Assembly: GCA_031278025.1 (NCBI GenBank)
Contig: JAITLF010000354.1
Location: forward strand, 1 to 5,803
Length of the DNA stretch: 5,803 nucleotides
Direction of reading: 5' to 3'
DNA from: Treponema sp.
GTDB taxonomy: Bacteria; Spirochaetota; Spirochaetia; Treponematales; Breznakiellaceae
The position numbers were made by a program, and so were the translations under genes. Shown here one piece after another: positions 1 to 5,726 of this stretch (the first letter of the stretch is position 1; every line of letters begins with the position of its first letter). Below the pieces are notes generated by a model. That model did not search any database. It saw nothing but the letters and a program-made list of their open reading frames with translations, and was not told where the DNA came from.

Positions 1-95
1 GGGGGGCTGGGCTCAAAAAGTACCCGGCGGTGAACGCTTCCCTAATTAACGGCGAAAATTATATCCTATACGGGTTCAATGTGGTGATTCTTGTG
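1..95 (+). pseudogene. 2-oxoacid dehydrogenase E2 acyltransferase, internal fragment
   Basis: In the frame running from base 3 the sequence reads Leu-Lys-Lys-Tyr-Pro-Ala-Val-Asn-Ala-Ser-Leu, then Ile-Leu-Tyr-Gly-Phe-Asn-Val-Val-Ile-Leu-Val. This matches the middle of the E2 catalytic domain, where family members have Lys-x-x-Pro-x-x-Asn-x-Ser followed by a strand ending Asn-Ile-Gly-Val-Ala-Val. A normal E2 then continues for about 100 residues, including the His-Arg-x-x-Asp-Gly active site. Here the similarity stops near base 95, directly at the ribosome binding site of the next gene, and the frame runs out of phase through that gene to a stop at 285-287. The 5' part lies outside the window. 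E2 would transfer the acyl group from lipoyl-lysine to CoA, and its place before lpdA is the usual order in such operons. The identification rests on a short match; the truncation is inferred from it. Confidence 0.6.
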
Positions 96-96
96 C

Positions 97-104
97 GGGA
101 GGAG
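97..104 (+). promoter_or_regulatory. Ribosome binding site deciding the lpdA start
   Basis: The sequence GGGAGGAG lies just before the ATG at 109, with six bases between its GGAGG core (98-102) and the ATG. The same frame also offers a TTG at 91, but that codon lies upstream of this site and would put the site inside the coding region, so ATG 109 is preferred. Confidence 0.7.
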
Positions 105-108
105 CGTC

Positions 109-1500
109 ATGGCAGAGAAAAGTGCGGGATACGATTACGAGGTCGCCGTTATCGGCGCGGGACCGGGGGGCTATACTGCCGCCATCAAGGCCGCTCAATT
201 AGGAAAGAAAACCGGTATCATCGAAAAAGGGCCTGTGGGCGGTACGTGCCTGAACTCAGGCTGTATTCCGGCAAAGACCCTGATTAAAACCGCCAGCCTG
301 TTGGGGCAAATGCGGGAAGCCTCCGCCTTTGGCATAGAGGGGGTTCCGGATACGCTGACCGTTTCCATGCCCAAATTGCGGGAACGTAAAAATGCGGTGG
401 TAAGCCGGCTGGCCGGCGGCGTCAAGGGATTGCTTGGGGGCAACAAGGTCGACCTTATCAACGGTACGGGCTGTTTTGTGGATGCCCATACCCTAAAGGT
501 GGGGGAACGCCGTGTTTCCGCGGGGCATATCATCATCGCCACCGGTTCCCGTGCCGTTATCCCTTCTTTTATAAAGATAGAAGGGAACAGCACGCTGCTT
601 ACCAGCACGGAGGCGCTGGATCTGGACCATGTGCCGGAACGGACGGTCATTGTCGGGGGCGGCGTCATTGGGGTGGAATTTGCCTATCTTTTGAACCGCC
701 TGGGAAGCGCGGTAACCGTCCTGGAACTGCTGGATCATATCCTCCCGATGGTGGACACGGAGGTTTCCGCCCTGGCGCAAAAGCGCATGGAGAAGGACGG
801 GATTACCTTCCGCCTGGGAGTAAAGGTGCTGCGGGTAAAAGATAATGCCGTGTTCTATGACGAAGGCGGAAACGGGCGGTGCGTTCAGGCTGACGCGGTT
901 CTTATGGCCGTTGGCCGGGCGCCTAATACCGAAGGGCTTGGCGCGGAATCAATAGGGATACGATTCGACCGGAACGCCATCGCGGTTGATGAGAATATGC
1001 GTACCAATATCGAAAACATCTACGCTGTCGGCGATGTTAACGGCAAGGTGATGCTGGCTCATACCGCGTCTCATGAAGGGCTGGCTGCGCTGGGGGCTAT
1101 GTTCGGCGGGCATGGGCCGATGCGTTACGACCGCATCCCCTCGTGTATCTATCTGGAGCCGGAAATTGCCTGCATAGGCCTAACCGAGGCGCAGGCCAGG
1201 GAACGGTATGAGCGCGTCAGGGTGGGGAAATTCCCGGCGGCTGCCAACGGCAAATCCCTGGTGGAAGGGGATACCGACGGAATATTCAAGGTGATCATCG
1301 AGGAGGCCTATGGGGAAATCCTGGGGGCTCATCTTTACGGCCAGCATGTTACCGAGATGATTGGGGAAGTCGCGGTCGCTATGACCGGCGAACTGACGGC
1401 GGAAGAACTGGTGAACGCCGTCCATCCCCATCCTACGGTAAACGAGGCTCTGCCGGAAGCCTTTATGTCCGCCGCGGGGCGAGCCATACACAGCCTGTGA
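109..1500 (+). CDS. lpdA: Dihydrolipoamide dehydrogenase (E3), flavoprotein
   Basis: E3 component of 2-oxoacid dehydrogenase complexes (and possibly of the glycine cleavage system): it reoxidises dihydrolipoyl groups and passes electrons through FAD to NAD+ in the cytoplasm. The 463-residue product has the normal family length. From the N-terminus it shows the FAD dinucleotide motif Gly-Ala-Gly-Pro-Gly-Gly (16-21), the redox disulfide Cys47-Leu-Asn-Ser-Gly-Cys52, the NAD-binding Gly-Gly-Gly-Val-Ile-Gly (183-188), a second FAD motif ending Tyr-Ala-Val-Gly-Asp, and the C-terminal His441-Pro-Thr-Val-Asn-Glu446 catalytic pair of the dimer interface. There is no N-terminal lipoyl domain. Every key residue is present, so the enzyme looks functional although both neighbours appear damaged. 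It is followed after 24 bases by the lipoate-ligase remnant. Retention may reflect use by another lipoyl enzyme elsewhere in the genome (inference). Confidence 0.96.
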   Translation: MAEKSAGYDYEVAVIGAGPGGYTAAIKAAQLGKKTGIIEKGPVGGTCLNSGCIPAKTLIKTASLLGQMREASAFGIEGVPDTLTVSMPKLRERKNAVVSRLAGGVKGLLGGNKVDLINGTGCFVDAHTLKVGERRVSAGHIIIATGSRAVIPSFIKIEGNSTLLTSTEALDLDHVPERTVIVGGGVIGVEFAYLLNRLGSAVTVLELLDHILPMVDTEVSALAQKRMEKDGITFRLGVKVLRVKDNAVFYDEGGNGRCVQADAVLMAVGRAPNTEGLGAESIGIRFDRNAIAVDENMRTNIENIYAVGDVNGKVMLAHTASHEGLAALGAMFGGHGPMRYDRIPSCIYLEPEIACIGLTEAQARERYERVRVGKFPAAANGKSLVEGDTDGIFKVIIEEAYGEILGAHLYGQHVTEMIGEVAVAMTGELTAEELVNAVHPHPTVNEALPEAFMSAAGRAIHSL

Positions 1501-1524
1501 TGGCCTGAAGGCGGATCGCGCATA

Positions 1525-1893
1525 ATGTATTACATCCCCGGCGCGGGTTATGACGCGCCGCTGAACCTCGCTCAGGGGCGGGTCATGCACCACGGAACCA
1601 TCATGTTTGATTCGGATTTGGAGGCGCTCTCTCAAGCCTTGCGGGTTTCATCAGATAAGATTGAATCCAACGGGCTTAAATCGATCCGCGGCAGGGTTAC
1701 GAACGTCCGCCCCCGCCTGGCGCGGGACTGCGGCACAGAACAGTTTATCGCCGTCTTAGAGGCTCAACTAACGGAATATTTTGACGCATGGACAATTTCC
1801 CCGGGGACGATTAACATGGATGATGTCCGCCGCATCCGGATGGAAAAGTCGTACAGCCGGGTTTGCGAACGCCGGAAGCGCCTCGCCTTTTAG
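1525..1893 (+). pseudogene. lplA: Lipoate-protein ligase A, internally deleted remnant
   Basis: The 122-residue product begins Met-Tyr-Tyr-Ile and reaches Asn14-Leu-Ala, matching the family N-terminus (Met-x-Tyr-Ile ... Asn-Leu-Ala-x-Glu). It then jumps at about residue 17 to His22-His-Gly-Thr-Ile-Met-Phe-Asp-Ser-Asp-Leu and Gly-Leu-Lys-Ser-Ile-Arg-Gly-Arg-Val-Thr-Asn, which belong roughly 130-180 residues into a normal ligase of about 330. The missing stretch carries the Arg-Arg-x-x-Gly-Gly-Gly lipoyl-AMP site and the catalytic lysine, so activity is not expected. Near the end, another frame (about 1850-1900) reads Asn-Ala-Gly-Ser-Ala-Ser-Pro-Phe-Ser, resembling the Tyr-Gly-x-Ser-Pro-x-Phe region of ligases, which suggests a second frameshift lesion. 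An intact gene would attach scavenged lipoate to E2, fitting its place after lpdA. A weak ribosome binding site, GAAGGCGG, precedes the ATG. Gene callers would report a short intact hypothetical protein here. Confidence 0.72.
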
Positions 1894-1897
1894 TATG

Positions 1898-1903
1898 AGG
1901 AGG
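1898..1903 (+). promoter_or_regulatory. Ribosome binding site deciding the SDR start
   Basis: AGGAGG sits six bases before ATG 1910. In-frame ATGs at 1895 and 1904, and an open frame reaching back to 1781, would either overlap this site or lie too close to it. ATG 1910 also gives the normal SDR N-terminus, Met-Arg-Leu-Gln-Gly-Lys-Thr-Ala-Val-Ile-Thr-Gly. Confidence 0.75.
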
Positions 1904-1909
1904 ATGATC

Positions 1910-2629
1910 ATGAGATTACAAGGAAAGACGGCGGTAATAACCGGGGGAGGCCGGGGCTTGGGAGAAGCCATGGCGAAGCTGTTCACGGAAAACGGCGCGC
2001 AGGTGATAACCTGCGATATGGCCGAGTCCCGGAGCGGTTATGAAAACGAGGAATTTTATCAATTAGACGTTACCGATCCGCAGGCGTGTAAGGCGTTTAC
2101 CGGATACGCGGTAGAAAAATACCGGAAGATCGATATTTTGGTAAATAACGCCGGAATCACCAAAGACGGCATGACCCGGAAGATGACCGACGAGATGTGG
2201 AACGCTGTCATCGCGGTTAACCTGACGGGGATATTCAACCTTACCCGGTTTATTGGCCCCCACATGGAGGATTCAGGCGGCGGCAGCATCATCCTCATCT
2301 CCAGCGTAGTTGGCGAATACGGTAATATAGGCCAGGTCAACTACGCCGCTACCAAGGCCGGGGTTATCGGCATGGCGAAAAGCTGGGCCAAGGAATTCGC
2401 CCGTAAGGGCGTTCCGGTACGGTGCAATGCCATCGCGCCAGGATATATTATGACCGACATCCTGAAAACCGTTCCCCAGGAACTTCTGGATAAATTCGCC
2501 GCCATTACTATGCTCGGCCGTTTGGGCCAGCCTGAGGAAATCGCCCGGGCGGCCTTATTTCTGGCAAGCGACGACGCTTCGTACATTACCGGTACAGTTC
2601 TTTCCGTCAACGGCGGAATGCGGTTGTAG
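1910..2629 (+). CDS. fabG: SDR-family 3-oxoacyl/acetoacetyl reductase (FabG/PhaB-like) or 3-hydroxybutyrate dehydrogenase
   Basis: A 239-residue classical short-chain dehydrogenase/reductase, the usual length for FabG and PhaB. It has the cofactor motif Thr11-Gly-Gly-Gly-Arg-Gly-Leu-Gly18, Asn79-Asn-Ala-Gly82, and the catalytic tetrad Asn104, Ser132, Tyr145 and Lys149 with standard spacing. The C-terminal Asn-Gly-Gly-Met is also typical. Asp36 at the end of the second strand is the position that usually binds the adenosine ribose of NAD(H), while Arg15 is often seen in NADPH enzymes, so cofactor choice is open with a lean to NADH. The neighbouring CoA-transferase and thiolase genes argue for an acetoacetyl-CoA/3-hydroxybutyryl-CoA or acetoacetate/3-hydroxybutyrate step rather than housekeeping fatty-acid synthesis (inference from context). 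The family is certain; the exact substrate is not. No lesion is visible. Confidence 0.9.
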   Translation: MRLQGKTAVITGGGRGLGEAMAKLFTENGAQVITCDMAESRSGYENEEFYQLDVTDPQACKAFTGYAVEKYRKIDILVNNAGITKDGMTRKMTDEMWNAVIAVNLTGIFNLTRFIGPHMEDSGGGSIILISSVVGEYGNIGQVNYAATKAGVIGMAKSWAKEFARKGVPVRCNAIAPGYIMTDILKTVPQELLDKFAAITMLGRLGQPEEIARAALFLASDDASYITGTVLSVNGGMRL

Positions 2630-2640
2630 GGGTTTGCGCG

Positions 2641-2660
2641 GCAAAATCCTGCAAAATTCT
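2641..2660 (+). repeat. Tandem 10-bp direct repeat in the SDR-atoD gap
   Basis: Two adjacent 10-mers, GCAAAATCCT and GCAAAATTCT, differ at one base. They lie in the 60-base gap between the SDR stop and the atoD ribosome binding site. No T-tract hairpin terminator is visible in the gap, so read-through transcription is likely. The repeat may be chance. Confidence 0.4.
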
Positions 2661-2677
2661 AACGAGATACAGTACCT

Positions 2678-2684
2678 AAGGAGA
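2678..2684 (+). promoter_or_regulatory. Strong ribosome binding site pointing at ATC codons
   Basis: AAGGAGA is the only good ribosome binding site before the CoA-transferase alpha gene. At the proper distance downstream (2690 and 2693), in the gene's frame, stand two ATC codons rather than ATG, GTG or TTG. An in-frame stop (TAA, 2660-2662) closes the frame upstream, so no earlier start is possible beyond this short stretch. Confidence 0.8.
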
Positions 2685-2689
2685 TAAAA

Positions 2690-3385
2690 ATCATCAATAA
2701 CAGTAACAAGAATAAGATTAAATCCGTGGAAGAGGCGGTAGCCCCCATACAGGACGGGGCGGTCATTATGGTAGGCGGTTTCATGGCCTGCGGCGCGCCG
2801 GAGATGCTGATTGACGGTCTTAAAAAAAAGGGCGTCAGGAATCTTACCATCATCAGTGATGATGCGGGCTTTCCCAACCGGGGGGTAGGCAAACTCATTG
2901 TCGCGGGGCAGGTCAAAACCCTCCTGGCAGGGCATGTGGGGCTTAATCCGGAAGTTGCCCGGCGTATGAATACGGACGTGGAAGCGGAAAAGCTGGAATG
3001 TATCCTGGTTCCCATTGGCACGATAGCGGAACGGATCCGGGCCGGCGGCGTCGGCCTGGGCGGTATCCTTACCCCAACCGGGGTGGGGACGGTGGTGGCC
3101 GAAGGCAAGCAGGTTATCTCCGTAGACGGCAGGGACTATCTGCTGGAAAAGCCCCTGCGCGCCGAGTTTGCCCTTATCCGGGCTTCCAAAATCGACCGTT
3201 TTGGGAACGCGGTCTTTTATGGAACCACCAGGAATTTCAATCCGCTTATGGCCATGGCCGCCGATTACGTTATCGCCGGCGCCTGCGAGATTGTGGAAAC
3301 CGGGCAGATCGATCCCAATGATGTGCATCTTTCCGGTATTTTTGTTGACGCGATTGTGAGAGGAGAAACGCCGTGGCAGATGTAG
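2690..3385 (+). CDS. atoD: Acetate/acetoacetate CoA-transferase subunit alpha (AtoD/CtfA), start codon absent or non-canonical
   Basis: Alpha subunit of a family I CoA-transferase, which with the next gene moves CoA between acetoacetyl-CoA and acetate (or another short acid). Visible family blocks are Val-Gly-Gly-Phe (2771-2782) followed by Gly-Ala-Pro-Glu, then Ala-Glu-Arg-Ile-Arg-Ala-Gly-Gly-Val-Gly-Leu-Gly-Gly, Leu-Thr-Pro-Thr-Gly-Val-Gly-Thr (3068-3091), and Ala-Arg/Thr-Arg-Asn-Phe-Asn-Pro-Leu-Met. The frame reads well back to 2690 (Asn-Lys-Asn-Lys-Ile-Lys-Ser-Val-Glu-Glu), and E. coli AtoD begins a few residues inside this stretch, so the original start was probably at 2690 or 2693, where ATC now stands. 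The first canonical start is GTG 2726 (219 residues), but it has no ribosome binding site and would cut into the first strand. The body looks intact to the TAG at 3383-3385, which overlaps the beta subunit. Either a rare ATC/ATT start is used, expression is reduced, or one base is wrong. Confidence 0.88.
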   Translation: MINNSNKNKIKSVEEAVAPIQDGAVIMVGGFMACGAPEMLIDGLKKKGVRNLTIISDDAGFPNRGVGKLIVAGQVKTLLAGHVGLNPEVARRMNTDVEAEKLECILVPIGTIAERIRAGGVGLGGILTPTGVGTVVAEGKQVISVDGRDYLLEKPLRAEFALIRASKIDRFGNAVFYGTTRNFNPLMAMAADYVIAGACEIVETGQIDPNDVHLSGIFVDAIVRGETPWQM

Positions 3386-4038
3386 AATATGGAGATGTAA
3401 AGGAGATTATTGCGGCCCGTGTTGCCAAGGAACTCAAGGACGGGGATGTGGTAAACCTGGGGATAGGGCTTCCGACCATGGTGGTCAACTTTGTGCCGCC
3501 CGGCGTTACCCTGCTGCTTCACTCTGAAAACGGCATGATGTGTATGGGGCCGACCCCCGAAGCGGGCAGGGAGGATGTTGACATCGTAAACGCCGGCGGC
3601 AAGCCGGTTACCATTGAAACCGGGGGCAGTTTCTTTGACATCTGCGTATCCTTTGGCATCATGCGGGGAGGCCATCTTGACGCCACCGTGCTGGGGGCCC
3701 TGGAGGTTGACGAAAAGGGCAATCTTGCCAGCTGGATAGTGCCAGGAAAACTGGTGCCGGGCATGGGGGGAGCGATGGACCTGGTGGTGGGGACCAAGAA
3801 GGTCATTGTAGCCATGACCCATACCAATAAGGGCAAGCCGAAAATTTTAACCCAATGTACCCTGCCGTATACTGCGGTAGGGGTGGTAGACAAAATTATC
3901 ACCGAGATGGGGGTCATTGAGGTTACCCCCGAAGGGCTGACGCTGGTTGAACTTCATCCCGCTTTTACCAGGGAGCAGGTACGGGAAGCAACCGGGGCGC
4001 CGCTGATCATAAGTCCTCATCTAAAACACATGGAATAA
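3373..4038 (+). CDS. atoA: Acetate/acetoacetate CoA-transferase subunit beta (AtoA/CtfB)
   Basis: Beta subunit of the same CoA-transferase, 221 residues, the normal length. It contains Asn-Leu-Gly-Ile-Gly-Leu-Pro-Thr (28-35) and the Ser51-Glu52-Asn-Gly motif, whose glutamate forms the covalent glutamyl-CoA thioester intermediate in this family. Further typical blocks are Gly-Gly-x-Phe-Phe-Asp, Met-Arg-Gly-Gly-His-Leu-Asp, and Pro-Gly-Lys-Leu-Val-Pro-Gly-Met-Gly-Gly-Ala-Met-Asp-Leu. The start is GTG, with AGGAG at 3361-3365 seven bases upstream. It overlaps the end of the alpha gene by 13 bases, which suggests translational coupling so that the two subunits are made together. If alpha is poorly started, beta could also be affected. 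No damage is visible in this gene. Confidence 0.94.
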   Translation: MADVEYGDVKEIIAARVAKELKDGDVVNLGIGLPTMVVNFVPPGVTLLLHSENGMMCMGPTPEAGREDVDIVNAGGKPVTIETGGSFFDICVSFGIMRGGHLDATVLGALEVDEKGNLASWIVPGKLVPGMGGAMDLVVGTKKVIVAMTHTNKGKPKILTQCTLPYTAVGVVDKIITEMGVIEVTPEGLTLVELHPAFTREQVREATGAPLIISPHLKHME

Positions 4039-5074
4039 CATAAGGAGAAACCCACCATGCAAAGAGAGGTCGTGCTGGCCGGGGCGTGCCGGACAGCCAT
4101 AGGGAAATTTCAGGGAACCCTCGCGGGCATCCCGGCGGTTGATCTGGGCGCCCTGGTCATCCGGGAGGCGGTGAACCGGGCCGGCATAAAGAGCGGACAG
4201 GTTGAGGAAGTATACATGGGATGCGTCATACAGGCGGCGCTGGGCCAGAACGCAGCCCGCCAGGCCATGATCAAGGCGGGGCTGCCCGTAGAGTCCCCCG
4301 CCTTAACGGTCAACGATGTCTGCGGTTCGGGCCTCAAGTGCGTAAACCTCGCCGCAAGCCTTGTCGCTGCGGGAGAGGCGGACATTATCGTGGCGGGAGG
4401 CATGGAAAACATGAGCGCCGCCCCCTACGCCCTGCCCCAGGCCCGGAGCGGCTACCGCATGGGAGACGGCGCATTCGTTGATACCATGATACGGGATGCC
4501 CTTTGGGATGCCCTTGGCAATTACCACATGGGTCTTACCGCAGAAAACGTAGCCGCCCGGTATGGCATTAGCCGGGAAGCGCAGGATCGGTTTGCCGCCG
4601 AAAGTCAGCAAAAATGTGAAAAGGCGCAAAAAGAGGGCCGGTTTACCGAAGAGATAACGCCGGCGCCGGTAAAAGTAAAAAAAGATGCATTTCTCTTTGC
4701 CGTTGACGAATATCCCCGGCAGGGCGTAACCGCCGAGAGCATTAGCGCTCTCAGGCCGGCGTTTAAAAGCGAAGGGGGTACGGTAACGGCGGCAAACGCA
4801 TCGGGCATCAACGACGGCGCCGCCGCGATGGTGGTGATGAGCGCCGATAAGGCGAAGGAATTGGGGGTACGCCCCGTGGCGCGGTTTGTCGCTGGTTCCT
4901 GGGCCGGAGTCGATCCCTCCTACATGGGTATAGGCCCGGCGGCGGCGGTACAAAAACTGTTGAAAAAGACCTCCCTGACCATTGATGATTTCGATTTGAT
5001 CGAGGCCAACGAGGCCTTCGCTGCTCAGGCCCTGAGAGGACAAATGGGGTATACGCATAACCGACCTTTAAGCG

Positions 5075-5095
5075 CAGACCCGCAAAGCGGGGCTG
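5075..5095. other. GC-rich hairpin just after the thiolase breakpoint
   Basis: CAGACCCGC and GCGGGGCTG flank the loop AAA, giving a nine-position stem with one A-G mismatch. No T-tract follows, so it is not a standard intrinsic terminator. It could stabilise the 3' end of a truncated transcript, or be part of a mobile palindromic repeat. Confidence 0.55.
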
Positions 5096-5131
5096 ATGTC
5101 GCCAATAAGCGGCTCGGCCTCCTTTCGCCTA

Positions 5132-5170
5132 GCTCAATCGCTACGCTCATTCGCACGGCTCGCTCCGGTA
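5132..5170. repeat. Triplicated degenerate 13-bp motif
   Basis: Three adjacent 13-base units start at 5132, 5145 and 5158: GCTCAATCGCTAC, GCTCATTCGCACG and GCTCGCTCCGGTA. The first two match at 10 of 13 positions and the third only at its start. It sits just before the 21-bp array. A weak repeat with no known role. Confidence 0.4.
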
Positions 5171-5188
5171 CATTTGGGCGGCACGGGG

Positions 5189-5293
5189 GTGAATCTCCGG
5201 CGACCTGCTTTCAATCCACGGCGCGTGGGCTTCAATCTCCGGCGATTAGCTTTCAATCTCTAGCGCGTGGGGTTCAATCTCCGGTGATTGAAA
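5189..5293. repeat. Five 21-bp tandem units alternating in two types (42-bp higher-order period)
   Basis: TTCAATC recurs exactly every 21 bases at 5210, 5231, 5252 and 5273, with a degenerate GTGAATC copy at 5189. Units at 5189, 5231 and 5273 share TCCGG-GAT-like cores, while units at 5210 and 5252 share GCGCGTGGG, so the true period is 42 bases. Because 21 is divisible by three, the thiolase read-through frame stays open and encodes a repeating heptad (Gln-Ser-Pro-Ala-Ile-Ser-Phe / Gln-Ser-Leu-Ala-Arg-Gly-Val). It is too short and spacer-free to be CRISPR. Confidence 0.85.
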
Positions 5294-5295
5294 CC
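5271..5295. other. Palindrome closing the 21-bp array
   Basis: GGTTCAATC and GATTGAAACC are inverted copies, apart from one extra base, around a six-base loop TCCGGT. The palindrome uses the last repeat unit. It is followed by an AAACCAG (5291-5297) / CTGGTTT (5325-5331) inverted pair. This could form an RNA stem upstream of the gene at 5352, or mark the end of a palindromic mobile repeat. Confidence 0.6.
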
Positions 5296-5351
5296 AGAAT
5301 TAGGGGAAACAGGGCAAAATTGTCCTGGTTTAATACATTTTAGGAGGATTT

Positions 5352-5726
5352 ATGGGTACAGACTGGTATCCCAATTCACGGGACGGGCAGTTACACCTGG
5401 TAAAGACATGGGCCACGGTCTTTGCGTCCAGCGGGCAGGCATGGGGCATCCCTCCGAACCGCATCACCCACCTGGCAAACAACGCGGTGGCGGCGCGGGC
5501 CATTCCGGGCACGGTGAAAAGCGGCGGGCGCATCGCAGCGGATGTGGTTGAGTGCAACGAGGCGTTCAAGGAGATGGAGACCGAGGCCCGGTTTATCAAG
5601 AAGCGCTTTTTGGCCCCGCCTTTAACGCCGGACGACCTTCCGGCCCTGTTGCTGCCCTTGCCCGGCGACCATACCCCTCTTGACGTCCTGAAAGCCCTTG
5701 CCTTCTCTTATTGCCGTGTTCACTAA
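5352..5726 (+). pseudogene. Treponeme-type conserved hypothetical protein, 3'-truncated
   Basis: A 124-residue reading frame from ATG 5352 with AGGAGG at 5342-5347, a slightly short spacer; that site overlaps the stop of the thiolase read-through. The protein opens Met-Gly-Thr-Asp-Trp-Tyr-Pro, has Trp-Gly-Ile-Pro-Pro near residue 31, a helical middle, then Phe-Ile-Lys-Lys-Arg-Phe-Leu-Ala-Pro-Pro-Leu. I recall this pattern from hypothetical proteins repeated many times in treponeme genomes, in which the N-terminal helical domain is followed by a longer C-terminal region. Function is unknown. No signal peptide or membrane segment is seen. Similarity appears to end near residue 110 (about base 5681). 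The last 14 residues are read from DNA whose opposite strand encodes a phage-like protein, so the C-terminal half has been lost by a rearrangement. Confidence 0.65.

Larger units (their letters stand above)
4057..5343 (+). pseudogene. atoB: Acetyl-CoA acetyltransferase (thiolase) truncated at the C-terminus and read into foreign sequence
   Basis: Thiolases join two acetyl-CoA to acetoacetyl-CoA, or cleave it. From ATG 4057 (AAGGAG at 4042-4047, 18 bases after atoA) the protein matches a biosynthetic-type thiolase closely: Asn-Asp-Val-Cys89-Gly-Ser-Gly carries the nucleophile, Gly-Gly-Met-Glu-Asn-Met-Ser follows, then Asn-Ala-Ser-Gly-Ile-Asn-Asp-Gly-Ala and Asn318-Glu-Ala-Phe-Ala-Ala-Gln-Ala-Leu326. 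After Leu326 (base 5034) family similarity ends. The last ~65 residues, with Gly-His-Pro (catalytic His) and Cys-x-Gly-Gly-Gly (catalytic Cys), are absent and are not seen elsewhere in the window. They are replaced by about 102 codons of low-complexity, repeat-encoded residues ending at TAG 5341-5343. Two of the three catalytic residues are lost, so a functional thiolase is unlikely. The open frame through the tail appears accidental. Confidence 0.88.
5035..5343. other. Foreign or rearranged spacer replacing the thiolase 3' end
   Basis: About 309 bases that match no protein family in any frame I can recognise. They contain a strong hairpin (5075-5095), a triplicated 13-bp motif (5132-5170), a 21-bp tandem array (5189-5293) and a terminal palindrome (5271-5295). 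It reads like a dispersed intergenic repeat inserted into, or joined to, the thiolase at base 5034. No transposase, target-site duplication or terminal inverted repeats are visible. Confidence 0.6.

Noticed and set aside
91..108. TTG 91 as an alternative lpdA start
   Set aside because: It would place the GGGAGGAG site inside the gene and add six residues not expected before Met-Ala-Glu-Lys. ATG 109 has ideal spacing.
1781..1909. Upstream extension of the SDR frame to 1781
   Set aside because: The added residues have no SDR character and overlap the lipoate-ligase remnant. The AGGAGG site clearly marks ATG 1910.
2555..3328. Long minus-strand open frame (257 codons) opposite the SDR end and atoD
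   Set aside because: It lies antisense to well-supported genes, has no recognisable motifs, and is expected from the GC-rich codon use of the plus strand. Other minus-strand frames over lpdA, atoA and atoB were dropped for the same reason.
5075..5095. Intrinsic terminator after the thiolase
   Set aside because: The stem is strong but no run of T follows it; the next bases are ATGTCGCC.
5189..5295. CRISPR array, because of TTTCAATC/GATTGAAAC-like motifs
   Set aside because: The units are 21 bases with no unique spacers between them, and no cas genes are present. Real arrays have repeats of about 23-40 bases separated by variable spacers.
5316..5340. Possible promoter (TTGTCC and TAATAC) before the gene at 5352
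   Set aside because: The two boxes are only six bases apart, far from the usual 16-18, so they are not a credible sigma-70 promoter.
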